From: Nematopogon swammerdamellus
Lineage: Eukaryota > Arthropoda > Insecta > Lepidoptera > Adelidae
Reading direction: 5' to 3'
Length of the DNA stretch: 64,000 nucleotides
Assembly: GCA_946902875.1 (NCBI GenBank)
Contig: OX336342.1
Span: 11,277,523 to 11,341,522 of the forward strand
The stretch's first letter is position 1. Each line of letters begins with the position of its first letter. The notes below the pieces were generated by a model. The model was not told the origin of the DNA, did no database searches, and worked only from the letters and a program-made list of their open reading frames with translations. A program made the position numbers and the translations under genes. This document shows, piece after piece, positions 1 through 13,400 of the stretch.

Positions 1-821
1 TGACAACAAGTGTCGACAACAATCGACCACGGAAGTGGAGATAGAAGCCCTGAGGACAGCCCATTGTTATCGACACTTCAACAATTTTATAAAGTAGAGT
101 CATTTTTAACCAAAGAAAGAAAGAAGGAGGTTCTCAAGTTATATTTATTTTATTTTTCTCAATTTATGTATATTTTATTATTATTTTTAATGTATGAAAT
201 TAAATTAAATGAAATATTTATTTACACATAAAATCATTACACTGTAATTAACTAGTCTCCTGCACTAGAAAATTTCTGTCTCACAGAACTCCTCAACGGT
301 TTACAGGATCTACCTCGTATTTGGGCTCATTTCATTCACCTTGATGAGAACTTAAGACCTAGCTGCGTTGACTAGCTCCGTTAATGTAAGTAACTAATTT
401 TGAAGGGCTTGAATGTGTCAATGGCCCATTCTACTTGGTGCGGTCTAAAAACGATTGATGCCTGTCACCAGTCCTCATTATGAGGCCTTTTAGATTTTTG
501 TACTGGTGGGCCTTCTGTCATATTTATTATTCGTGAACCTTTGAAGTGTACTTTTGATAGTAGTTCCAATGATTCCTCCAGTTTCAGTGTTAGTCCCATC
601 GGGTCTTTTCAGTAGACCAAGGTAGGAAGAAGGGCCTTTTGACAGAATCTTTAGAATTTTGACCACGTGTGAATTTGAATTAATTTCTAGTTCTCCTAAC
701 AACTGAGTGAAATTACGCAAGACAGCTATCAATACAAATTTCGCCAAAAATTTTATTGATTCTTACAAGATCGACAAATTGTAATAAAGTAAAAACATTA
801 TAGCCCAACCAATACGTACAT
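1..821. other. No recognisable gene
   Basis: AT-rich sequence. A frame at 10-231 (+) is open, but it begins at a GTG and its second half is low-complexity and hydrophobic. It might be the tail of an exon that starts left of the window, but nothing in it is recognisable. The rest shows no coding signal. Confidence 0.4.
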
Positions 822-1819
822 ATGTATTGTCATCAATTGAAATCATGTCAACTGAAATCATGGTTTGGATTGGCTCACCCGGCTGACTCGTCAACGCTGT
901 ACAGATCTCACAATAACTTTGGACTGAACATTAAGAAACCGTCGATATTTTATCAAAAGGCGAGAATAGCCAAACGATGTATACTCAAAGACTCCAATGA
1001 TAGCGCTATTCAAGCCTTACCCAACACATCACTATCAGATGAATTGGAATCGAGACTCGACTTCTACAAATCATTCCAAGTTGGTACACGCACCAATAGA
1101 TCTGCAAACAGCATAGAAACAGCAAAGTCTGATAAAGAAATACTGAAAGGTTTTGCTCAGGAGGACATGGAACAAGGCTTCAAACTTCACGCCTTAAACC
1201 TAGAAATGGCGACTTCTGCATCCCTCCTGCATTGAAGTGGAAATCCATAATATACAACTGGTCCCCTGAGCTGCTTAAGTTCTACTTAAATACATTCCAG
1301 CTTACTCTCCCCGACCCGAGTAACCTAGTTAGATGGGGGAAATCTACAAATAGACTATGCCCGTCATGTAAGGAGTTTGTAGGCACGGCCAAACATTTGT
1401 TATGCGGATACAAAATACTACTTGAGCGAGGCCAGTATTCCTACCATCATGATAAAGTCATCCAAATCATCAGAGAGGCCATCAACCTGTCAATTGCACG
1501 GAACAGGAAAGGGCAAACCAGTAGCGGCTTCCAGAAGGTCAACTTTGTGAAACCTGGAGCCAATAAGCTGCCCAAAGATAGGACTAAACCTTCTTCAATT
1601 TTGGGAGCAGCAAAGGATTGGGAATTGTTGATGGACACACATGAGAAGCATTACCAAATACCTTCGGAAATCTGTACCACAGCATTAAGACCGGATATAC
1701 TTATATTCTCAGAAGCCATCGCAAGCTTAGATCCACACCTTCGATACTATTTTATCAACATTTTCAATATTTGTATTGTGGCTCTGAGGAGGTTGTCATA
1801 TGCAAGCAAGTTTAAATAA
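822..1819 (+). pseudogene. 3' fragment of an RLE-type non-LTR retrotransposon
   Basis: Two overlapping frames (822-1235 and 1232-1819) read as one protein broken by a frameshift near 1225. The second frame has the C-terminal zinc knuckle and restriction-like-endonuclease entry typical of R2/R4/Dong-group LINEs: CPSC, then HLLC, a YHHDKV block where the family usually has an arginine-rich YRHD, and RPD near its end. The ORF stops soon after RPD, so the rest of the nuclease is missing. No reverse transcriptase core remains upstream. I infer a 5'-truncated, dead copy. The clade assignment is tentative. Confidence 0.6.
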
Positions 1820-2214
1820 GTTAAGGTGAAACTGTGTGAAATCATAATTTTATTATAAATCCCTGTTACACATTCCCATTCCATTCACATTCCCTGTCAC
1901 TAAAGATTCAAAAGTGTAGTGTACTAGTTCCAATAATTGTTTATGTTTATGGACTAGGCTTTTAGAAGTCTTTATTCACTTTAGGCCGTAAATCAGAATG
2001 TTTTAACTATCCTGAAATACATGAACACTCTGCTGCAAATACTGTGACCAATTTGTAATTAAGTACTAACAAAGTACATGGCATGTACCTTCAGCTGAAT
2101 AACGATAAGTGTCTGAATCATATAGTATTTGCATGGGTGCTGCATACAGGTTTTCCTGCAAATTGTTGCTGATTTTATTGACAATTTCGTGTGAGATGAG
2201 ACACTTATTTGCTT
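1820..2214. other. Nothing recognised
   Basis: AT-rich spacer between the LINE fragment and the SINE copy. No ORF, tandem repeat or inverted repeat was seen. Confidence 0.4.
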
Positions 2215-2775
2215 CCTATTAGTCAGCCTCAGTGGCTCGATGGTGCGATGGTTCGACGTACGATTGTGAAACCCGGGTGCAGAAGTCGTGTTTTGGATTC
2301 CAAATAAATCTTCTTAACTTTTTTTTATAGACAGCCGCCACGGGTGTCTGTGCCCAATACTTCAACGGAAGATCAGACACAGCCTATAACACAATTCCTC
2401 GCGAAAGCACACTCAGAGAGGTGCCATGCCGGCTATGAGGCGGACAAAAAGGTTGTCGTCTAATTTATTGACACACCTTGTGAAGATTCCCAGGTTATAG
2501 GTGGTGGTGAACACACTCACCGGAAGACCATTCCATATTTAACTTACTAGGTGGTAGGGTTTAACCCATCCCAATTGCTACCACCGCACTTAATAGGGGT
2601 TCCGTCGCAGCGGCTATGTAAATACTATGTGTTTATGTCCAGTTCAATGAAGCCGGCACAACCAAAGAGAAGGACCAAAATGTCACCTAGTTCACCAAGG
2701 TTTTATGAGCTGACATCACAGGTGCAGTAGAATCTAGCCAACCATGTGAGGTTCCATAAAAAATATACATATAAT
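2215..2775 (+). repeat. Diverged SINE copy interrupted by another repeat
   Basis: The head (GTCAGCCTCAGTGGCTC) and the body, ending in CCATAAAAAA, match the SINE family seen at 6171, 49553 and 53150. The middle (about 2325-2540) has no counterpart in those copies and is a separate repeat. The copy is diverged and probably old. Confidence 0.65.
2325..2540 (+). repeat. Dispersed repeat inside the SINE
   Basis: The segment 2330-2420 (CGGGTGTCTGTGCCCAATAC and what follows) occurs in inverted orientation at 28960-29075. It is therefore a dispersed repeat that landed in, or was captured by, the SINE. Its class is unknown. Confidence 0.55.
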
Positions 2776-3535
2776 ATTGAGGGTCCATCTGAGAATGAAA
2801 TGTTGCAATTACTGTGCAAATGACCTCGAAAATTTAAGGAAATGGTCAAATTATGTGTGTTAAATAAATAAGCATTTTGATAATCAGCAAATTATGTAGT
2901 TCTTGTCAGTAAGCACTTTTTGCTTTAGATATGTATTCAATAAAAGTGGTATATTATACTTTTGCTGATGTTTCATACATTTCATATAAGAGCAATTATG
3001 ACCTAAATTCTCAAATGCCATTGTAATCACAAAATCACACAGCTTACAGGCATTGTATGGCAGGCATGCATGCCTAGAGGCATTAAGTGTTACCTTTTGC
3101 CCATATTCTATTTGAGTGCAATAAATATATACAATACAATACAATAATTTTTTTTTTTTTTATTTGCGAATAAAACAGATCATGACAATTCTTTGAATGC
3201 AATTATCTTGAAACGTTTAATTTGGGGAGGACGAGGTAAAAGTGTGGAAAGATGTTAGCGTCCTCGTCTCCATTGTGTTGACTTTTTTTTTTTTTTTATG
3301 TCCAGTAAACATTAAACAATAACAAGTATATTAGAAAATTTACATAAGGTGCAAAGGCGGACTTATCCCTTACAGAGATTTCTTAGATTCAACCTTTGGA
3401 TGTTTGAGATTCGATAATATAGTGAAATGTAAGTAGGTAGTAAAAAAAAAATTGGTACCGTACCATTCCATTTTCGGTGAAAGCTTTAAGACTTAGGATT
3501 TTCCTGTAAACTATAATATTAGACGCCCTATAACC
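2776..3535. other. AT-rich stretch, nothing recognised
   Basis: Contains T-runs at about 3148-3161 and 3283-3297 and several short ORFs without recognisable content. Presumably intronic or intergenic to ZSWIM8. Confidence 0.4.
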
Positions 3536-3770
3536 CTATTTTTTTTTTTGAAGTGAAAACTTCTTTAGCGGCGCTAAGCACTTTTTTAGATGGGTAAAAA
3601 ATGTTAAACTCACGTCAGATCTCGCATCAGATCCGTAGCCTGATCGAAAAAGCGTAAGATTCGATACTTCTTTAGCGGCGCTTGGCACTTTTTTTAGATG
3701 GGTAAAAAATGTTAAACTCACGTCAGATCCGTAGCCTCATCGAAAAAGCGTAGGATTCGTTGAAATTATG
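3536..3770. repeat. Tandem duplication, two units of about 105 bp
   Basis: The block with ACTTCTTTAGCGGCGCT, GATGGGTAAAAAATGTTAAA and GAAAAAGCGTA occurs twice in tandem with few differences. The second unit lacks a short internal duplication of CAGATC. The 61-aa ORF read across it is an artefact. Confidence 0.8.
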
Positions 3771-4489
3771 GATGAAAGTTGATTTTTCTGAGAAATAAAC
3801 TTTTTGATGTAAAATAATTATAATAGTTCTGTAGTGTAAAATTTTTTATTTAATATAAATTGTCATGTTTGTCTACGATAGCGCAATAAATGAATATTTT
3901 GTCTTTTACCACATAAATGATAGTACTTTTATACTGATAAATAAAACAATTCGTGCGAAATTATTCCCTAACCATTCCAAAATATTCAAAAATGCACAAC
4001 GTTGATGTTTAAGTTTTCACTTCTGCCGGCACTCCTGGAGTGCAACCTTAGGCTTTTTTATTTTAGACACAGTAGTTTAGGAGCTAATTGGAGGGAGTGG
4101 GGAATGCTCGAGTTTCGTATAAGTATTTAAAACTATGAATAATAAAATTATAAAATAAATAATTATTTGCATTTCATATAACTCATTTCAATTGTTACGT
4201 CACATGATGCACTTGAAAAAACAAATATTCCTCTTAATTAATTGTCCCCCAAAATCTAAAGTTGTTCATTTACGCTATATGTATGTGATTGCGTCATCAA
4301 ACTCTATATATGTACAAAATTACATTTGTCAAGTAGATTCAGAGAAAAATAAGGTGTGATGGACGGACAGAGAGACAGTGTGATCCTATAAGAACAGACA
4401 GACAGACAGACACCAGAGTGATCCTATAAGTTTCAATTGTTTCCTCTTTTGAGATACAGAGCCCTAAAATATAAAAAATATGCACCGAC

Positions 4490-7400
4490 CAGGTGTATCC
4501 TGTAGAGGCAGACGGCCACGATGTGCGAGCACCAGTGCGCGGTGGAGGAGCAGGTGCAGTTGCAGGAGGATATTCTCTGGCGGTCGAACGTGACGGCCAC
4601 GTTGAACTGCGTACGCGTGATCGGGAGCACCACGCTCGCCGATAGGTGGAATCCTGCAAAGTTGCATCTAGTTGTGTTTTTGTTTTCCTTATATTCAGTC
4701 CACTAGGTGGCCAGACTGTTTTTCTATTTTCTTGTATTACACCGTTATAGGATACTCTTCCAGCCACGTTCGCCTGTCACTTATGTATTTTCAGGTAGGT
4801 CCTGATATGAAGGTACCACAGTAAAAAACTAATTTCTAAAGAAAATTTAAGAATGGAATACAATTTCTTACAGTCAATCTTGTACCCAACATTTTAGGCA
4901 ATTACTAGTTTACGAATGTCCTCAAAGAGTTCTCCTTCGCAGGAGTAATGGATATTGAATCCCGCCGTCCCCTTTCCACCTCCGCACCACGCGCACTGGG
5001 CAGGGATTGCATCCCTATACGCTGGACTTACCGATTCTGCAGATCTTTCCTCTACAGAACAGGTAAACTCTGGAACGCTCTCCCTGCTCATATATTTCCC
5101 CCCAAGTACAGTCTCGGGTCCTTCAAGAGGGGCGTGAATGGGCACCTGTCAGACCGGCATGGCATTCGCAACCCCCGAATACGACCGAATGTCCATGGGC
5201 GCCCTCTAGACACCTCATGGGTGCCTCGGCGCCATATGTGGAGCTTCCAATAAAATAAAATAAATTAATTAAAATTGAAAAGGGGTCTCACCGATTTGCA
5301 TTGGATCCTTGACGGCGCGATCTTTGAACATGTGCTCCCCACGCTGAAACTCCTCTGCGGAGCCATTTGCCAGACACGAATAGAGCCGTATGTCATCCTC
5401 CGAGTCCGGAAAGCTCCAGAAGGCGATCTGGAGCTGCAGTTGCTCCGGCACGGGCGGACACACATGCTCCACCAGCTCAAACGGAATGTGGCACGCAACA
5501 CATTTTGCCGCCAACTCTGTTAGAGTGGACACGCTCTTGTCTGGAACATCAGTTTGCAGTTCTGGAGGGGAAAATTCCACAAAACGTGTCAGTTTAATGA
5601 TAACTGAACGACCGAAGGGAAGAACTGACAAGGCACCTAGTTCACCAATGTGTTATGGGCTGATATTATGGATATTATAGCCAAATAAGGCAATTTCCAT
5701 ATACGAAAAATATATGGATGGAGTGTCAGTGGATCTTTCATTGGCGAAGGTCAAATAGTAGAAACATGCCAGAGCAAACTACTTTTATTAATTACATAAT
5801 TTATTTATTATATATGAAACATACAGCCAACATTATGTTGTCTGTTAAAATTATATGCATAGAGCCTGGACAATTACTTGTTCCACTTCTTAGTACGTAC
5901 ATTAAAAAGTAGGTTGGATATCTAGGATGAAATGAGACGGTATGTATATGTGTATAGTGACATTATCGTAGTACGAACTAACATGTCGCAAGTAAAATGC
6001 TCATCGTGACTTCAGTACAACTTTAATAGTACAGCCAGTCCATAGCCATTCCAGCTACTCCTTATTTCATAGTCGTGACCATGGGTAAACTGGACAGAGA
6101 GGTAGCACTGCTGGTACTATTAAACATAATGAAATAGTTTACGCTACTTACTTACGAGCATTTTTGTGAGCGTCAGTAACACAGTGGTGCAATCAGTCGA
6201 CTGCCGTTCGTGATCTTAAGCACACCTGGACGCGGTCAGAACTTGGATGGGTAACCGTTCGACAGTTGGAGGCTGACCGTGGTAAGGATTCCACGTAAAA
6301 CTGCAGTCCCTTCCCTTTTTATTACCTTACGTCCCATGTTACGATATAACCTGCCCGGAATGGTATCACCGCATTGTAGAATGGTCGGTCGAAGTGGTTA
6401 TGTAAATCTATTGTGTTTTTCGTCCAGTTCAGTGTAGCCACGACCAAAGGGAAGCACTGACATGGCACCTAGTTCACAAAGGTGTTATGGGCTGAGATCA
6501 GGGATGGTGTAGCTAAAATTGACAGTTTCCATAAAAACAAAAACAAAAAGCTGTCATAAAATTAACAATGTCATTATTTCAATGTCACAAGTCAAATGAC
6601 GAAAGAACACACATACACCAGTCAGTAGAGGTTTAGGGCTGAGAGGTTTATTACAAAAGTTGGTGTAGTAGATTTTATTTTTTTATCTTGTATATATCGT
6701 TGCAACTGAGTAAATATCAAAAATGGTAACACGAGATATGTCGGGACAACTTTTGGCAGCCAACAAACCTCGAAATTTTGGGACTTTTTTTGGTTTTTTG
6801 CTCATAACTTCTATAGGGTGCATCCTAGCGCAAAAGTTACTATGCAACAAATTAAGAGCATTAAATTTTATATAAGTATCACAGTAGAATAAATACCACA
6901 ACTTAATAATTAACTTAATGCATATAGTAAAAAACTCCAGTCAAAGAACAACGTTTTTGGCCAACTTTGTAAAAAACTGGAATATATTGGTTTTTAAGCG
7001 GCTGCAGCTTGGAAACGGGTTCTCTTAGAGAAAAACTCATAATTTTAAAGTTGTAGAGAATCTAATTTCGCGTTTATTGGTACCACATTTGTCGAATTTG
7101 GTCAAATACACTCCTCGCAATTGGCAATATCCAGAGTGGCGGCGAAACGAGGTGGGGAGGCGGCGCGGCGACGAGCGACTGCTCGCGTGATACCTGCTAC
7201 CTGCTTCATAAAGTCGTTTGGCCGCGCAATGCCTCCTTCGCAACCATTGCCAATTGCTACTCCTCTTTTTTGAAGAGACACTATGGGCCCACGCTTGTTG
7301 CTATCATGTTTGACGGATATCCTTCTCAGAGCGGTACCTACCAAAAGAACAGAGCGATTGCGGAGGATGAGGATTCACCAGTCCGCAGAAGTGATATTTG

Positions 7401-10400
7401 ATGAGAACACGGTGAACCAATTCGCCCAGGAAACATTTTGTCACAATGAGAAAAACAAAAGTCGTTTCATTCAACTCCTCAAAAGACACTTTGAGGAGTG
7501 TGACATTGAAATAACTCAGGCACAGGAAGATGCTGACTTGCTCATTGTCAAGACCGCCATTTCAAAGACCAAGGAGCACGGCAATGTCGCAATAATTGGA
7601 GAGGATGTAGACCTCCTTGTGCTGATGACAGGCCTTGGCCACCAATTCACCAACTTGGTCTTTCTGAAGCCTGGAAGAGGGGGTGCGGCTAATACCTAAT
7701 ATTCCTCAACCTTTTTCAAATTCGACCAAGACCACATCCCTTTCATGCACACATTCACTGCTTGTGACACCACATCTGCCATCTTTGGCCACGGGAAGAT
7801 GAAGTTGTGCAGCATCATAACCAGTTCAGAAGACCTGAAGGCTATCTCCCGGCGCTTCCTCAACCCTCTCGCATTGGCGTATATAGAGGGGGGGCCGGGT
7901 GGGCACGGCCCACCCCAGAAGTGTCTGGTGCCCACCCCAGGATGTTGGGTTGCCAACAAAAAATTCTAGGGTGGGCACTTAAATAATTTCACACAAAAAC
8001 ACTTAAATAATCTACAGCTGAGGAATCAACATAAAATTCCATTTCCATCCAGGTAATCAAAATAGGGGGGTGCTAAGAATCCCCGGGTTACGGAAGGCTA
8101 CCAAACCCAACGATTATACCTGGCGAACACAAGGAACACAAGGACATTGAGAACGGATGAGAATTTGGAGGAGCTGGAAGTGGAATTGAGCAAGATAAGG
8201 TGGCACGTCTTGGGGCTATTGGAAGTCCGTAGACTTCGTAGGGGAGGACACGATAACCCTAGAATCTGGCCATATGCTCTATTTTCGAGAAGGAGACTAG
8301 CATTCCCAAGGTGGTGTCGGGTTTCTAATCAACAAAGTCCTTACTAACAACATCGTGGAAATCGTGGGTGTGTCAACGCGGGTAGCATACCTAATACTGA
8401 AACTCACAGAAAAGTACTCGTTGAAGATTATACAGGTATATGCGCCCACGTCTACACACACATACGAAGAGGTGGAAGCCGTGTATGATGACATCTCTAA
8501 GACGATTCATAACACGGCTAAAACTCAATTCACCGTTGTTATGGGAGACTTAAACGGCAAAGTAGGAGTACAAATATGCAACGAATCTAAGGTGGGACCA
8601 AATGGCTACGGAAGCAGAAACCATCGTGGACGAATGTTGGCAAACTTCCTAGAAATGGAAGGGCTCTTCTTGATGAATTCTTTCTTCAAGAAGAGGCCTC
8701 AACAGAAGTGGACCTGGGAAAGTCCCGATGGTGGAACAAAAAATGAGATTGACTTCATCCTGGCGGACAAGAAGCGAATATTTGGAGATGTCTCAGTGCT
8801 AAACCGGTTTAAGACTGGAAGCGATCACAGACTTGTACGAGGCACTCTAAATATTAACTACAAGCTTGAACGGTCCCGTCTGATGAAGTCAACTCTCCGC
8901 CCAACTTTGCTCCAAGTCTCACAGAGCTCTGACAGCTTCGAGCTAGAGCTTAAAAATAGATTCGATATGCTGGAAACCAGAACGGACGTTGATGAGATGA
9001 CCAGCAATCTGGTGCAGGTCGTTCGAGAAGTGGGCTGCATACATTTTAGACATCAGCACAAGGGTAAACAGTCGAAACTTTCGAGTGAGCTGGAAGCGAT
9101 GAGACAGAGACGCGAGGCAATTATAGTTAATTCGTCAGGTCTTCGGGCTCAGAATGCCAAAAGAAGCTGATACGACGCGACCTTCGCCTGCACAATACAC
9201 GCCGTGTGCATGAGGCGACAGAGCAGAATAAGGGCTCCAAAGTGTTCGTGCAGCAACTGGGCAGAAGCCATCTGACGAAACTTAAAACTGCAGATGGTCG
9301 AACTGTCTCATCGAAGCCAGAACTACTCACCGAAGTCGAAAAGTTCTACGAACGGCTATATGACTCACGAGCTGCTGCTCCTACAGTCCCCGACAAAGAC
9401 GACCGACGAGCCAGATTAACCCGCCACTACACGGAGGATATCCCAGACGTCAACATGGGAGAGATCAGGTTTGCTCTAGAGCAGCTTAAAAATAACAAGG
9501 CTCCTGGTGAAGACGGAGTTACTACAGAGCTTCTCAGAGCCGGGGGGAAAACGGTCCTCAAGGAACTACATAGGCTCTTCAACTCTGTCATACACGGTGG
9601 CATTACGCCAGAGTCGTGAAACAGGAGTGTGGTCGTATTGTTCTTCAAGAAAGGAGACAAAACCTTGTTAAAGAATCGCATCTCGCTCCTGAGCCACGTA
9701 TATAAGCTGTTCTCGAGAGTCCTCAATCGTCTCGCCCGAAGGTTTGACGACCACCAGCCGCCAGAGCAGGCCCGGTTTCGGAGGGGCTACAGTACCGTAG
9801 ACCACATCCACACCTTACGGCAGATTATACAGAAGTCCGAAGAGTATAATCGGCTATTGTGTCTCGCTTTTGTGAACTACGAGAAAGCCTTTGACTCTAT
9901 CGAAACTTGGGCTGTTATGGAATCCTTACAGCGATGCCAAACCGATTGGCGATACATTGAGGTGCTGAAATGTCTTTATAGTGCCGCGACAATGACTGTA
10001 CAAATACAGGACCAGCAGACGAAACCTATCCAATTGCATCGTGGAGTCAGACGGGGAGATGTTATATCTCCGAAACTGTTTACAAATGAATTGGAAGATA
10101 TATTCAAGCTGCTGGATTTGGGAAAGCACGGCATTAATATTAAAGGCGAGTACATTTCGCACCTACGCTTCGCAGATGACATAGTCGTGATAGGCGAATC
10201 GCTGGAGGAGCTGAATCACATGCTGAACGGCCTCAATGTCGCCTCCCGCCGAGTCGGCCTCGGGATGAATTTGGACAAGACGAAAGTCATGTTCAACGAA
10301 CACGTCGTCCCGGGGCACGTAACAGTTGGAGAGGCGACCTTCGAAGTTGTGCAGAACTATGTCTATCTTGGACAAACCATCTAGCTAGGGAAGCACAACT

Positions 10401-13400
10401 TTGACAAGGAGGCCAACAGAAGGATTCAGCTAGGCTGGGAGGCATTTGGGAAAGATCTTTTCATCCTCCATCCCACAGTTATTAAAGACGAAGGTTTTTA
10501 ATCAGTGCGTTCTGCCGGTAATGACGTACGGAGCGGAAACGTGGACCCTGACGATGGGCCTGGTCCACAAGTCGCTCAGCGAGCTATGGAAAGAACAATG
10601 CTCGGCATTTCTTTGACCGATAAAATCCTTAACGACGTGATACGTCAAAGAACTAAAGTAGTCGACATTGCTAAGAAAATAAGCAAGCTGAAGTGGCAGT
10701 GGGCTGGGCACATCTGCCGCAGACCGGACAACCGATGGGGTAGACGGGTGCTTGTTTGGAGGCCACGTACAAGCAAACGTAGCGTGGGACGCCCCCCGGC
10801 TAGGTGGACAGATGACCTAAAAAAGGTAGCCGGGAGTGGATGGATGAGAAGAGCGGAAGACCGCGTGTGGTGGCGTGCCTTGGGAGAGGCCTATGTCCAG
10901 CAGTGGCCCGATAATAAACATTTGTTTTTGTTTATTTTATTTAGGTAAAGAAACTTTCCGAAATCAATGGTCGAAATACGGCTCAACACTTCAAGTTCAA
11001 ATTACCTACTTTTATTGCGCAGGTACATCGGGTTTCGGCTTCATCGGCCATCGCTTTTCAGGGGCCAGGCCCACCCTAGAAAATAACCCTAGATACGCCA
11101 ATGCCCTCTCGCCAGCCATGATGAGATCGCTGAGCCTGGTGCCCGGATTTTTTCGGCTCTCTACGCTGGCGACTCCACCGACCCAGCTCTGGACGAACTG
11201 CGCTACTCAACGTTCACACGAGCAGAGGTCAAGGGGAAAGTGAACCTCGCAAGGCTGCCACCTACCTACGATGCCGCACGCCACCACTCCTACCGGTGTT
11301 TCCATCAAATGCAGACATGGTTGGGAAACACCAAGAACCCGGAGGAGTGGGGATGGATACGCAGCACTGCTGGTCTACTGCCACAACAAACAACCAGAGA
11401 TGTGGCTCCCTTGTCTCTCCTAAAAACAATTTCGTGTGGCTGCAAGATGGGTTGCAGTGGAGCCTGCTCTTGCCGTAAGGCAGGTTCAAAATGCTCCTTT
11501 ATCTGCAAGCACTGCTGCTGTGGTCAGCATTGCGAGAACTCATCACCACCGGTAGTTGATGACGATGACAATATTGAGCAGCCACCCGAGCAGTCCGAGG
11601 AAGACCATGTTGAAAGCTTCCTACCACCACCGCAGCCACCAGTAGAAGAACAGGGGCGAACAATTCAAGCGGATCAGGAAACGATGATCCATCCATGAAC
11701 ACATTGCTACAATTTCCTCAAAAACTATGTAAGTACATATTTTATATCAATCATACTAACATTATATTTGTCCATATTTAAATTTAAACTTATTATTTGT
11801 AATTACATGTAATATTAACTTCAATATAACGTCAAATATATCTGTAAATTCTTACCACTGAGACGTTGTAAATCAAGGGTAAATTCAAAATCAAATTACC
11901 GGAAATTGGGAGATTGCCAATAGCGAGGAGTGTATTTGACCAAATTCGACAAATGCAGTAGCAGTAAACGCGAAATTAGATTCTCTACATTGTAGAGTCT
12001 ACAAATTTAACTTTATGAGTTTTTCTCTAAGAGAACCCGTTTCCAAGCTGCAGCCGCTTAAAAATCACTATATTCCAGTTTTTCCAAGTTGGCCAATAAC
12101 GTCGTTCTTTGACCAGAGTTTTTTACTATATGCATTAAGTTTATTATTAAGTTGTGATACTTATTCGAAATTTAATTTCAAAATTTAATACTCTTAATTT
12201 GTTGCATAGTAACTTTTGCGCTAACATGCACCGTATAGAAGTTATGAGCAAAAAACCAAAAAAAGTCCCAAAATTTCGAGGTTTGTTGGCTGCCAAAAGT
12301 TGTCCCGACATATCTTGTGTTACCATTTTTGATATTTACTCAGTTGCACCGATATATACAAGATAAAAAAATAAAATCTCCTACACCACCTTTTGTAACA
12401 AGAATTACTCTACTGACTGGTCTAACATGTAAAAAAAAATTGGTATTAATTCAAAGTTACTCAGCAAAATATAGTTAACAAAAAGTAAATTTATTTTATT
12501 ATTAACCCTTCAGCTCCCACGATTTTAATAAACTTACGTACCGTTGACTCCCAGCCCTTTTCGCCGCGCGCAAAAACCCAAAATTTTGGCGCGCGCGCTC
12601 CCGCACAAATTCGAATATCCCGCCTCAATCGATCGATTCATCACTGATCTGTATTCAGTCTTCTTTGTACTGAAATTGCGCGTTCAGTCATACCAAACAC
12701 TTCAGGATTCACTTATTTAGAAGCACAGACCGATTTTTTGAACTCCAGGCAAAACAAAACACGCTCGACATTTTTTTTTGGTTTTTTCTGACCAAAACTG
12801 TATAATTTCCATAGACGAGTCATACCTCTAAATAAAGCTAATAAGACGTACTCTCGAATACGGGTACACAAAATACGGTACAAGATCTGTGTATTCCAGT
12901 GTCTGTGGAAATGTCAGTCGTCATGGGAGCCTTTTTTTTTTTACATTTTCAAAAAATATTTTCTGTGTGAAGGTGATGTGTTGCCCAGTCATGTTTGATA
13001 ATAGTTATTAGTAAATTTAACCAAGAATGTATACCAGTAATCAGTTCTTTGATAGGAAATTGGTAGAATTAGTTATGAATTAAATAGAGAGCCGCGCCGC
13101 GCCGAGACCCGGCCGGGTCTTCTGGGAGTTATCAGATTGGCGCGTCATAAGACCCGGCCGGGTCTTCTGGGAGCCAAAGGGTTAATTTAATTTACTTAGT
13201 TTTTATTTCATTGATTGATGTATCTTTTATAAGTAATGTAAGTACTGAATAAATCATTTGGAATTTGGAATTTATGTGTATGTAAATTCGACATGTTACG
13301 AAAAATTCGCAAAAATACTAAAATGTACATTGAAGTTAGGCTAATGTATAAATAACTATGCACCAATATAATACAAATCCAGTAAATAAGATTTGAAATA

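Larger units (their letters stand above)
7283..11698 (+). pseudogene. Transposon-borne PIN-like/CXC-domain protein gene, interrupted
   Basis: Part 1 (7283-7871) has CHNEKNKSRFIQLL, then QAQEDADLLIVKTAIS and IIGEDVDLLVLMTGL, the acidic pattern of a PIN/NYN-like nuclease fold. One in-frame TAA at 7697-7699 precedes HTFTACDTTSAIFGHGK. Part 2 (11104-11698) continues with LPPTYDAARHHSYRCFHQMQ and EEWGW, then a cysteine-rich CXC module (CGCKMGCSGACSCRKAG, then CSFICKHCCC) and an acidic tail. Proteins of this layout are common and multi-copy in invertebrate genomes. Their biochemical function is not known to me. The gap is an 8-bp-duplication insertion (7872-11103). Removing it and one duplicate lets the frame run on, so the insertion came after the gene was coding. 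The first Met at 7283 looks late; the N-terminus may be lost. Confidence 0.7.
6617..12421 (+). mobile_element. Unclassified DNA transposon with about 510-bp terminal inverted repeats
   Basis: The two ends are long inverted copies. The left end begins ACCAGTCAGTAG at 6617 and the right end finishes CTACTGACTGGT at 12421. The match continues inward to about 7125 and 11912, where both carry a CGAGGAGTGTATTTGAC block in opposite orientation. The arms are clearly diverged by substitutions and small indels. Between them is one coding unit on the plus strand (7283-11698), broken by a nested element. I could not identify a convincing target duplication. The encoded protein has no recognisable DDE transposase, so the superfamily is unknown and the copy may be non-autonomous. 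Confidence 0.75.
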
